64,000 nucleotides of DNA, taken from positions 2,418,001-2,482,000 of the forward strand of contig JAVTVJ010000118.1 in NCBI GenBank assembly GCA_034509425.1, in the 5' to 3' direction. Shown here piece after piece: positions 11,874-23,444 of this stretch. The notes beneath the pieces were generated by a model. The model was not told where the DNA came from. It saw nothing but the letters and a program-made list of their open reading frames with translations, and made no database searches. The stretch is from Eopsaltria australis (lineage: Eukaryota; Chordata; Aves; Passeriformes; Petroicidae). Each line of letters begins with the position of its first letter. The stretch's first letter is position 1. The position numbers and the translations under genes are program-made.

Positions 11874-13154
11874 GAAACCACATACTGAACAAGTTAATAC
11901 CAAGAGTTTTCCAATTTCCCTTTTAATAGTGTGGCTTTTATCTTCTGGGTGTTACACACTTGCAATTATATACAGTGCCTGTAGCAAGTGGAGAGGTATG
12001 TTTTGAAGGCGCTGGGAGTGTAAAGGTTCTAGTGATTTTAGAGGTGCATGCAGCAGTTTGATTGTTTATAAAAATTAGTCTCTTTCTATGTCTAAATGCC
12101 AATTTTCAAATCTGTTTGTAGATGATAAGGATTTTGTATTTGTTGGGTAGGTAAACTGTTTTGTGTATAAAGTTCCAATTATTTTCCTTTGAATGTAAAT
12201 AATAGGGTGTCATAAATGGAATAGAATTTCACACAAAGAAAAGGTGCATAGAATTTTCCATTATAATAACACAATTTCCAGCTGCTGTAATGCAATTTTC
12301 TTTTTACTTAGGAAGAAAAACAGCATTAACAACCCTGGATATATTTGCATACTGGCAAAAGTTACACTGTGTACCATCTCTGCAGCTCTTGTTCTGGGTA
12401 GCTGTAATTCATTCATGTAGCTGTGTTGCGAGTTGGCTAATTGAGCTCTTGAGAGTGGAATTTTTCAGAACATCTTAATTTGGGCAGGGTGGTTTCTGGT
12501 CTCTGAATTCTGCTGATGTATTTTCTCTGAGACACAGTTCTTGAATACTGGCGTTTATACTTCTGATGTTAGAGGAGGAGGGGTGGTTGTGGTTGTTATT
12601 CTTTTTAATTTTTTTTCTTTTATATGGGCCACAGACCTTAATGGAGATGATAATTTTCACACTATGATCATTGCTCTTCTTAGGACCAGGAACTATGTTA
12701 ACTAAAACCACAAAAGCAACTAAGCTAAATGTCTTCTCCTTTCAAGCTTTATTGCATTCATTATGGACATCTCTGGCATGATGTAGATACTGCTAGTGAT
12801 TGTTTCTGCTTCTCTTGCATGTTTATGTACCTCTTTGTATTGATACTAATTTCTTTCACAAGACTACTGAGATTTACATAACCAAGATAATTTTTGTCTT
12901 ACAATGATTTCTCACAGAGGCTCCTGACTTTGACTTAGCCCTTTTCTCCCCCCTTTGATAATAATAAGAAAATTGTTGTTCAGATCTAAGGTTCACTGAG
13001 GTAGTGTCAACCTTCATCCAGATTTTTTTTTGGTACTTAGGGGAAAACTATACTGTATTATTTACCTCTGTTTTTTGCTTCCTTTGCTTCAATAACTGGT
13101 GAAGAATGTATCTCTGGTCGCTCTTTTTTTTGATGGCTGGAAACTTTTTTCTAC

Positions 13155-13171
13155 TTTTTTTTTTTTTTTTT
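13155..13171. repeat. Poly(T) tract
   Basis: This is a T homopolymer of about 17 bases within a T-rich part of intron 1. Confidence 0.95.
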
Positions 13172-16100
13172 GCAATATTTTGTTTCTTGAAGGGTGGCAC
13201 ACCTATTGACTGACAGTATCAGTGTTTGCTGTCTCCATGTATATTTTCTGATCTTGTGCAGCTTTTAATAATTTTTTTATTCTTCTTATAATGAATGCCA
13301 TATTCAGTAGTAGTTTGGCAGTATACCTGGTGTTGCATTTTGGAAAAAACTTTCATCTAAGTGTACACTGCTCTTTCTCAAGTAATTTTCCAAGCTATTG
13401 CTATATATAATAGCTGGTTTCTTTTTTAAATGTATTCTTACTTTTCTTCCTCCTTCTCTTTGGAGATACTTTTTTGTAAAAATCATCAAATAAGTACTAA
13501 TAGACTGTGTCTTACGAAACAAATTTATTTCTTGTTCTTTTTTTCCTGTGGGCACCATTATGGGCTTGCACTCCGCACCTCGCATTTTTTCCTCTGCTGG
13601 TAGTTTTTGCATTGGCTCTGCCTGTGTGTGATTCTTCTGGATGAGTTTCACAATGCACTTTGTCTTAGGGTACTGCAAGGCATTTGGGAGGAAAGCCCAC
13701 TTTTATTATTTGTCAGTCCAGTCTATCTGTCTAATGTCCATGTGAATTTACTCATGACCTTTGTCGTTATATAATACGGACAGTGTTACAGTGTCTCATT
13801 CTTCAGCTCATTAATGCATGTTCTCTGACCTGCTGTAATAGGTCCCCATGTCACCTTTGCTCTCCAGAGGATGGCTTCGTGCTGGGACTTTGCAGTAGCC
13901 CTGCGCTCACGGGTGCTGCACTCACTGCTCTGCTGCCAAGCAGCTCAGCCCTGGGCACTGATTGTCTGCTGTGCATAAATATGAGTTCACTCAGGTTCTC
14001 TTTCACAGTGTCACCATATACAGAAAATAACCTGTTTATGTCAGAACATCTTTTGGAACACTGTGTCTTCAAAATTATGTTCTGCTTTAATTGCTCCATT
14101 TGTGTGTAATGTGAGCTGACACAGAGTACATATCCAAACTAATAGCATATACCTTTATTTGATTACTGACCAGTAACAAGGGATTATATTTTTTGGGATT
14201 GGGATGTTTTCTGAGTTTGACACTGGTACTAGTCATTTGGGAACATTTCTAAGCAAGAGGAAAAAATTTGTGCTAGTACTAGAAGAATGAAGTGAAAGAT
14301 AATGTGTGTCTAATAAAAAAAATTAGGATATAATGTATCAGAAGGTTTGAAGTATGAGAAATTAATAGTTTAAGGTGGAGCATGAGCATACTGGGACATA
14401 CTTCATTTGAATAAATTGTTCTATGGTAAAGATATTTTTCTTTGTTTTGTAATTTACATACAGAAACCTCCTTTGACCTGTCTCTCCAGGGCAAAAGAGT
14501 ATAGTCATGCATGCCTGTAAAGTGACATAACCTTGGATAAAGTCAGCATTTTGCTACAAGACCATTACTGCAAAAAATTGCACCATGTGAAATGGTGGAT
14601 CTTTTCATGCTAGGACTGAGTCTTCTCTATAGCATTATATTATTACTGGACTAACAAAATGTTCTTTGCTTTATGGCTCAGGGGAGATGGAGCCATAAAA
14701 AGCTTATCACAATGTAATAAATTTCTAGTCTTTAAAAATTAAAAACAATGTTTCATGGGGAACATGTCTCAGGAAAATGAAAGTATTTGGGCCACTAAGG
14801 TATTGTAGTATATCTAATTGCTATTCTGCTGCCTAATAACTTGCACTGTTATTATTGTTGTAGATCATATTTTTATTATATTTATCCTTTCACCATTTTT
14901 AATTTGAATGTTTTCATTTTTCATGAATGAAGACCTCTAGGAGTAAAGAGCCAGAAGTAGTGTTGCTGTTCTGGTTTTGTGTTCTAAAACTTCAACATTT
15001 TTATGTGTCACTTGATTGCAAATTGTACAGTATTGCAAAATTTAATTTCTTGAAATGTTTGATTCAAAGTTGTTTTTGCATAGTTTACCACGGCTTTGCC
15101 ATTTTCGAAAAGGAAGCAAACTATTTCCCTTAATAATTTTTCAACTTTTTACAGTGAGCAGGTAATTAGTATGTGGATTTAACAGTAACAAGATAAAATT
15201 CTACATACTTAGGTTAAAAAAAAGTTCTATATCTTTATACCTCTTTTCATAAAGTGCCAGTTATACTATTTTCTTTAATTAAAAAAAGAGTTCTATCTCA
15301 CAGATTAAAAAAAAAAATTCCATTTTACGTACTAATTGTATTCAGAGTTTTAAAGAACTTTAGACGTGTGTTTTAGCTGCCTATTACATGAGTCTTCATA
15401 CCTTTAGAAACAGCTACATCTTTCAATAACCTGACATTGTGCAAAATTTCTGGGTAGCTGTGACCTGTCACACACAACGTCCCTGCCCAGGCTGGTCCCT
15501 GACCTGCCATCAAAGGAAAGCTTTCTGCTCTGTGCTGTGGCTGCAGAAACCACTACTGACTGTCCTGACCATTCCTCTCCTAGGGAAAGCAGGATGGTGG
15601 AGAAGGGTGTCAGTCTGCACATTATTGGGACAAGACTTGAAATAACATATGACCTGCGTGCTTCCAGGTCCTAGGGTGTGCAAATAGCCTGTGATTTCCA
15701 AAATCTATACATTGGACCCCAGGAGTAACTACACTTACTAATGGCAGTGTTAGCAGCGTCTAAGAGTTTATACGTACACGTGTATGCAAATTTACTTCAT
15801 ACAGCAGTTTTCATATGACATCTTGGTCTCCCAGAGAATGTCTTAGCTTTGCTTGCTTCTTGGGAGGTGTCATAGCATTAGAAATTTATTTTATGTTTAT
15901 TCTTGTTAATTTTTTTCTAAGATTGCTCTAAATTCTGCAGTTGTCAGATATGGATATATGGATATCATTCCTTAGATCTATTATGTTAGTGTTGCTTTCA
16001 TCTCAAATGCTTTTCATAAATAGAAGGTCCTTGAAATGTTCATTATAGTGTTAGTTTTTTTGTATTGTTAACTCATTTTTTGTTCTAGGTATCTGTTTGT

Positions 16101-19100
16101 TTTACACACTCTAGAGCTTTTAAAACAATATTCCTTATGTTTGGAAATTTTCCAGTGCTCTACAAAACCCTACAATTCCTGTACAAAGCTTTGGACATAC
16201 AGGGGATGTCTTTTCATGTGTGTACATATACAAAGGAGAGGATTCTTTCCATTTAAATAACTATTAAGATAATGAGCAGCTCTCCAGTAACTCTGAAGTT
16301 GTCAAAGAAAAATGCCTTAAAGATATGTCAAAAATTTCTTGAAGTCTCTTAGCGTAGTGGAGAGCTAACAGCAAAACTTCATTATAGGATTTACGTGTAT
16401 TAAACTGGGCCTTGTTTTTCCCTAATCAAAACTCCTGGCCTGAAGAGTTGGCATTTCAGGCTCTGCAGCTGGTACCTGTCTGCATTATACTGGTTAAAGT
16501 ACTCTCGACATAAATCCTCATTTCCCCCACCTCTCCCATAGGCAATAATACAAGATGTTAAATTGTGTGTTAGCATGGTTTTTCTCTCGTCATTCTCCTG
16601 GTTAATTAAATAGTGGCTCTATGTTCTAACTTAATAGAAGTTTCTATTAAGAAGGGGGGAAAAAATATTCTAAGATTTATCACAAAACTGTGGAAGTTAT
16701 TCCTCTCTTAACCCATTCCCTTTTTTTCTACTGTAGGTCAACATGGAATAAATTAATGTTTCCTTTTTCTTCTGTTATAATTGCAGCTTTCAGGGACTAA
16801 CGTAAGTATTCCTGTTTGACCCAGATGTTTCTGTGTTTGTATGTAACAAAAAAGAAGGCATAGTACTTATTTTCCTCTGGGTACTTTTCATTAGATATTT
16901 AGTTTACCTTTCTCTTCATACAGTCTTACATACTGAAATTGTGAACTTCAGTTCTCTGTTTTACATTCTAATTGTACGTATGAGAAACTACACTGGTAGT
17001 CTTAAATTCCTAAGTATACCTCTGGGGACTAACAGTATGAAAAATACCTCCAGTACCCATTCATTCTTTCAGGGTTGGATCCTACATGTACCTTTCTTCT
17101 CTCCTCCTATTTCTTTAGTGTTCTTATGTTGTGAATTAAAAACAGGCTTGCTTTAGAAAAACAAACAAACCTCTGTAAGTTTAGGTTCAACTGAGATTTG
17201 ATCTGATTTTCCTAGAAATTATTCTCACTACCATCTTGAAACTCTCATTTTATCTGAATCATCATGACTTGGCAGCTGATTTGATAGTGCATATAAATAA
17301 CTTTTCCCAAAATCCATGTTCTTTATGCCATCCTTTTTTTTCAAAGGTGAGCAGCATAGAAATACATAATGCAGAAAGATTCTTTTTATGAGTGGTTACA
17401 AGGTGCCCAGTACCTAGGCAGTCTAGGATATCAAAGGTGTAACATGGAGTACCTTGCAGATACTGCACTTTCCATGGGTAGAAGTAAAGGAATTGGTTAC
17501 AATATCCTGTAGTTCTGTTTAAATAACAGTAGCTACTCTCTTCTTCAAGCTATAAAAAAGTGGTATTGATAATGTAGGTCCAGAAGCATAAATCATATAT
17601 TCAACAAAATGGTTTACAATTACCAATGATTACATCTATAGTATAACTGTACTTAATGGCAGTCTAATTTTGGAAAATGTGTTACCCACTTTAATTGTCT
17701 ATAGTGAAGCCTTGGAAACAATTACAAACTACCAAGGACATTATTTTTTCACGGAATGATGACAATGATGATGCAATTTATGGGCTTCAGTACTGACAGT
17801 GCAGATACTTCCTATTTCCAGTTCAAGAGCTACTTAAGCTCCTCTGTGAGTCCACTGTAGGGAGTTAAATTCTCAAGAGACTTACTAGATTTCCGATAAT
17901 TAATAATTAGGTAGAGAGTACTGTGAGAAGAAATCCCTCTCCTGAAGAAAACAGCTTTAATTTTTTGTGTAATTTCAATTTTATTAATTGGTTAGTGGCA
18001 AAATTTTAAAGTTTTATAGAATACAAGTTCATAACAGACATGATGAGAGGCTGACAGCGTGTAGCAATACCACCATGATCTGTGTCGACCTAACACTAGG
18101 AGAAAATCTGCGGTCTCTTTGCTTATGACAAGGTGAATGACTAAAGCTACACTTTGTATTTGAGAGGGTAGACGGTAGCCATAGTCAATAGCGTTTAGTT
18201 CTATTTTCTTTGATTGCAGTGTTCTATACAATAGGATTCTTTTATTAATAGTTAGATTTGCTCTTCAGAAAATAGAAGGCAAAAAGTTACTTCTGCTTGT
18301 TGATGGAATACCAGGTTTGCATTTTTGTGCAAAGTTCTTAATCTCTTTGAAAACTACTGTCCAAAGGTTGCTAGAAAGATGTGGCCTACAGTATGTTCGC
18401 CTATTTCCAAAAAGAATAATCTTTGGTTGACCAGCTGTTTTATTATTATTGAATTTGTACACCTCATAGTTATTTTTTCCTAACATTTGGGAAACATGTG
18501 AGTTACCCAGTTTAACTGGTTATGCAGCTCTAACTGTATGCCTAGGATGTGTTCTAACAGTTTAAAAACATAATGGGTCAAAAAGTATAGGACTTTCTAT
18601 CTAAAAATCATTTAAGTTCGGTGGCTCAGTTTAATGTATTCAGCAAACAAATCACACTTTTTCTGATTGTGGGAGAAAGGCTGCTGGATTTTTTTCCCCA
18701 TTTTTAGTTTTTAGATAGAGTGAAGGAAGTTTAGGCTATTTTTGTAAATAAAGTAAGAAATCTCCTCTATCTGCTTATTGAGCATATAATTTCCCAGCCT
18801 GTCTTTTGTTAGCACCGTTGCAGTAAAGCTAAGCACACCCCAGCGGAGTAACTCCTGTGTCAGGCTTATTAAATTTCAGCCACAGGAGAGTGAATCTGTT
18901 TGTGTCTCAGGATGTAAACTTTGACCTCAGCTTGTAGAACTGAGGCAAAAGGGAAGAAAGATTGAGGGAAAGTGGAATGACTTCTAGTTCAGTTCTCAGT
19001 ATCTCTTTTTATTTTTATCACATTACTGATATGGAAGAATGAAATGATGGACTGAAATTTCTTGCACTCTTTGAGCCTCTGAACACATTTTTTATTTCAT

Positions 19101-19689
19101 TTAGTAGGATACACAGCAGTGTTTCTTGTAGCTCTAAACTGTCACACTCAAAACAGAGTCATAACAATATTTCCAGTATGTCCAGAACAACTTTCTAGCA
19201 GAAGAAGATTCAGCCTCTCCCCTTTGAGATAGCTGGAAATATAACCCCAATAGCTACTGCCAGAGAGTCTCCTTCCAGCTTTCTATTTCTCCTGTACCAC
19301 TCATGTGAATTGGGTTCACTGACATGTTAGTAAGATTCTGTCTCTGAACCTTTTTGTAATTACAGTATTCTTTCAGGATTGTAGGGTAAGTTTTATGTCT
19401 TCTTATAAAACATCTCTGATACTGTTTTATTATTTTTCCCGTTTTAAACAAGAGATAGTAGTGCTTAGGTTAAATGGATTTTGGTGTTTGAGGACTTTAT
19501 GCTAGTTTAAAGTTGCCACAATGTGCTAAAATAATACAAGGTCAGTTTGACCCAAGCATGGGAGTTAAGATTTCTTGATCATCTCCTCTTTGCCAAGAAA
19601 TTACAGTCCTAGAAAAGCTTTAAAAGCTAAAATATTTTACTTGAAAGTGGGCATTGAATCCAGTACTTCAGCCTTTAGGTACCTGATGT

Positions 19690-20400
19690 GTGCCAAACTT
19701 TAAATGTTTTCTGTGTCACTTCTACTACAATAAAATAATTGTGTGCAGTTGTTACAGTCTGATTATTGAGAGATGCCTGTGTCCAAATTAAGGTGCAAGC
19801 AAGATCATATGCCAAAGTCAATAGTTGGAATTTATTTAACAGTGAAATGTGAGGTAGGGAGATAGAAAGAAATAGAAAAGAGAGAAGAGGGAGAGACAGA
19901 CAGACAGACAGACAAAGCAGAATATAGTCACCACCCATGGATCCAGCAGCATCCAGTTGGTCCTTCTTCACCCTGGGCTTCTTGGTGGTGTGGGTCCCTA
20001 GGTCATTGAAAACTTATCACTATTTATACATTTTAGCAAACAAAGGCATTAGTGCGCATTGGCTACATAGTTCTCTTATTCTATTGGTTAAATGATTCCC
20101 TCACGTCTAATGATAATTAATGCCATACTCAGTCTTTCTGTGTTTTGAGTCAGTGGGTTTCTTGAGTCAGTGGGTTTTGATCTCCCCCTGCCGAACTTAG
20201 TCTGAGCTGATTTTAGCAGGGTTGCTCAGTTGGTTTTCCTTGTCCATTATCAGTGATACGTTCTTCTTCCCCAGCTTTGTTTATCCCCCTTGAGTCTGAG
20301 ATAACACTCAGACAATAGTACCACCTTTGTCTTTTCTCACATTACCGTCAGGTGGCTTAATTTACAGTCCAAGTTCCAGGAATGAATGCAGGTATATTTG
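19690..20400 (-). mobile_element. Endogenous retroviral solo LTR, minus strand
   Basis: Read on the minus strand the block has LTR architecture. A promoter-like upstream part is followed by a TATA-like TGTATAAATAG (around 20020-20030), a pyrimidine-rich stretch with CTGT repeats (the GACA run at 19893-19914 on the plus strand), an AATAAA signal just after it (around 19830-19840), and a U5-like tail. I recall very similar sequence in bird ERV LTRs. No gag, pol or env coding sequence flanks it, so it looks like a solo LTR. Both boundaries are approximate and no target-site duplication was found. Confidence 0.7.
19893..19914. repeat. (GACA)n simple repeat inside the LTR
   Basis: About five GACA units are followed by GACAAAG. 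On the minus strand it reads as a CTGT run lying between the TATA-like box and the polyadenylation signal of the surrounding LTR. Confidence 0.9.
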
Positions 20401-22664
20401 GGGGAGATACCTTCAGTGGTTGCAGACGGGCAATTACTTCTTTGCAAAGTTTGCCACAATGGGCAAAGTCCTTTGGTGGTAAGTTTTTGAGACAGGCAAC
20501 CATAATTTTTAAATCCTTACAGCTGCATAGAGGTTGATGAGGTTTTTTGCAGATGAATGTCCCTGGTGTGGTTTCAAACTGAGGTGATTTGAAATCCTTT
20601 CACAGGTATTTTGCATCAGATGTTTAATTTTTAAGGATCTCTTTCTTACAGAAACTGTAGTTTATGCCTCATATTTGCATTTGTTTTTCAGGCTTCCTAA
20701 TCAATCTGCATGTGCCATATTAATTTTATATAGATTTTATATGATGGGAAGTAGAAATTTTGGGCAGTAATTTCATGACAGAAGGCTAGCAGAATATTCT
20801 GGCAAGATTTTGCAGTTAATGAAAGCTAACTTAGTCCTCTTTTAGTATGGTTTTCTATACTAGTATTACTAGGTAGATTAAATCATGTATGCAGAGAGGC
20901 CAGAGCTTTTAAGCAAGATTTCAGATACATGCTGGGAGGAAAACTATGCAGCTCTTCAACAGCAGGGCTGAGTATTGGTGTGTAAATACTCATGAATAAA
21001 TGAATGCTATTAAAACTCTGTTGTTGGGTACTAAACTCTATAAGTTTATTGGGGAATATTGTTGCAAAGACTTAGTACTGATACAGTCTGACTGCACTTG
21101 AGTAGCAGATGGGCTTAATTTCCTGTAAATAGAGATTCCTTTTGCCATATGAGGTGTTCTCAGTGCATAGCATCTGTGGTTCAGGTTTTGGAGTACAAAT
21201 GGTATTTTAGCTCAGAAACACAAAAGCATTGTGTGTTGGATGGGGCTGTGAGCAACCTGATCTAGTGAAAGGTGTCCCTGCCCCTCTCAGGGAGATTGGA
21301 TTAGGTTGTGTTTGAAAGGTCCCTTTCAACTCAAACCATTCTATGGTTTACATACCTGTCTCTCAGTGGGTTCAATGTGGCTTAGTTAAAAGCTTCTGTG
21401 GCCAACTATAAGTTTTATTTCATCCTGCCAATTATAAGCAATCTGATTATATTCTAAAGCAAATTGCAGTCTTCCAGTATTTCTGTGCTTTTACCAATGG
21501 TGTTGGGAAACAAAAAGATCATAATTTGTGACAACTTTAACTTTGCATGGTCCTTCTCTGGACTGCAGGCTGTATCTGATCAGTTTAGGACCTGCCTCTG
21601 GCTTACTGCTGAGTCTGGAGGCAGGACAACTCTTGGCTGTCATGTGAGGCTTTTCAGTACTCTGTGGGAGCAGCCCTCTACTCTGATCCTCAGCCCATGG
21701 GAGGTGAGGGCTGTGGTCATGCATCTTCAGAGAAGCCTATGGCTCACCTGTGTAGAAGTTCACTGTTACGTCATGTTGGAAGTTCCTTTTATTGTTACTT
21801 ATACAGTGGGTTTGAGGCTTCTTCTACAGTTTTCAAACAAACAATCATCGCAGCTCATAAAACATAATTTTTAGTTTGCTGTATCACACTTGCTTCATGA
21901 ATCTCAAAGTTCTGGTTCTTTTTTGTGTATTTTAGATTATAGTTAGTATAAGGAGTTCTTGGTATGGAACTATTAAAGAATTATTGTGATCAGGTCTTCT
22001 GCAGTATTTCTGACACTTTGCTCTTGTATGTAAATAGTCAGCTATGATGAAATGTCATTTCTCATGGAAAATCAAGCTATTTGATGATGTTTGGTTTTCT
22101 GCTCTTGGTGTTATCACCACAGAGAAATTACTCCATCAACAGATTTACCTCAAAAATTTTAGGCACTCTTGAGTGGACAGAAGAGGTTGTCTTTATTAAT
22201 CTGTAGTTGTCTACACCTTCTCTGTGGTAGTATGTTTGACACATTGTCACCATTAAGTTTAGAACATTGTCCAAGGCCACAGTGTAAAAGGAACGGTTTT
22301 GTTTTCTATTAAAGTCACTCTTCTTTTGAAATGTTTCCACTGTTGAGAAAACAGACCTTTCTACAGTATTACAGAAAGTGATTTAGAAACATTTAGTAAC
22401 ACTGAAACATCTTGAATTTGCAACTTGACTAAGTCTTAATATATGTATATAATCTCTCTTTCTGAGAATATATCTACATATTCTTAGAAAGATGGAAGTT
22501 TTCTGAGAATGTAGAAATTGATATTAAGAGAGACCTGTGGTGTGCTGAAGAGAATTTTCTCTATGGCCCCATTTTGTTGTGTTTCTTTTTGAGGAAGGAA
22601 TAAAGTTTCCTGACCCATTTTTTCCCTTTCATAACTATTTTTTTCCATTGTTGCACTTTTAGGT
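20401..22664 (+). other. PUDP: PUDP intron 1, between the two LTRs
   Basis: This is AT-rich intronic sequence. It contains the CR1 tail at 21235-21348 and nothing else that I can identify. Confidence 0.7.
21235..21348 (+). mobile_element. CR1 LINE 3' end
   Basis: The segment runs from 'ttggatggggctgtgagcaa' through the 'aaggtccctttcaactcaaa' segment to the terminal 'ccattctatgg', the diagnostic CR1 3' end in forward orientation. Only about 110 bases are retained. Confidence 0.9.
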
Positions 22665-23444
22665 TGTGGGTTAAACGGAACAGCGCTGGTTTATCTGTTC
22701 AAGGAAGGTTATGTTTCTTGTAGAAAGCTCTTTGCAGAGAAAATGTATATTTGTGTTGGCTTTGAGTAGCAGAGGAATGGGGTGGAAGGGTGGGCTATAG
22801 GGATGGCTTCTGTGAGAAGATGCCAGAAGCTTCCCCAATGTCCAACAGAGCCAATGCCAGCCAGATCCAAGATGGACCTGCTGCTGGCCAAGGCTGAGCT
22901 CATCAGTGACAGTGGGAAGCACCTCTGAGATAACAGATTTAAGAAGGTGAAGAACACCTGCTGAACAACAGTGTCCAGAATGGAGGAGCTAGAATATGTG
23001 AGAGAAGCAGGCCTGCAGACATTGAGATTGTTGAAGAAGGAGAGGCAGGATGTGCTCCAGGTGCTGGAGAAGTCATACTCCTGCAGAGGAAGGAGCAGCA
23101 GAGATGTGTGATGAACAGACCATAACCCTTCTTCTCTGTTCACCTGTGCTGCTGCAGGAGAAGAGATAGAAAACTTGGGAATAAAGCTCAGCCCAGGAAG
23201 AAGGAATGGGTGTAGGGGAAGGTTTTTTTAAGATTTGGTGTTATTTCTTATTCCCCTCCTCTGATACAATTTCCCTAAACTGTGTCTGTTTTGCCAGTGA
23301 TGGTAACTGGTGGGTGATCTCTCCCTGCCCTCATCTCAACCTGTGAATCTTTCATTATATTTTCTTTCCCTTGTCCAGCTGAGGAGGAGAATGACAGAGC
23401 AGCTTGGGGCTTGGGTGGGTACCTGGCCCAAGGCCAGCCCACCA
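22665..23444 (+). mobile_element. Endogenous retroviral solo LTR, plus strand
   Basis: The block resembles a common bird ERV LTR that I recall from many neoavian genomes. It has the GC-richer 'gatggcttctgtgagaagat' part near 22800, the TGATAACAGATTTAAG promoter-like region near 22930, and a distal end with 'tgggtgatctctccctgcc' and 'cctggccc...ccagcccacca'. Versions I recall carry a block of GC-rich tandem repeats after the 'gtgctccaggtgctggag' segment; that block is absent here. No retroviral coding sequence adjoins. The 144-codon minus-strand frame at 22709-23143 is a shadow of this element. Boundaries are approximate and no clear target-site duplication was found. Confidence 0.75.

Larger units (their letters stand above)
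6514..19685 (+). other. PUDP: PUDP intron 1, first part
   Basis: This is intronic DNA following the GTGCGT donor. It holds a CR1 fragment (9351-9515) and simple repeats (7639, 9892, 11849, 13155), and is otherwise AT-rich with no recognised coding exon. The longest open frames, such as the 124-codon minus-strand frame at 13304-13678, match nothing I know. Confidence 0.8.

Noticed and set aside
22709..23143. 144-codon minus-strand frame
   Set aside because: It lies wholly in the plus-strand LTR and is antisense to it; no homology.
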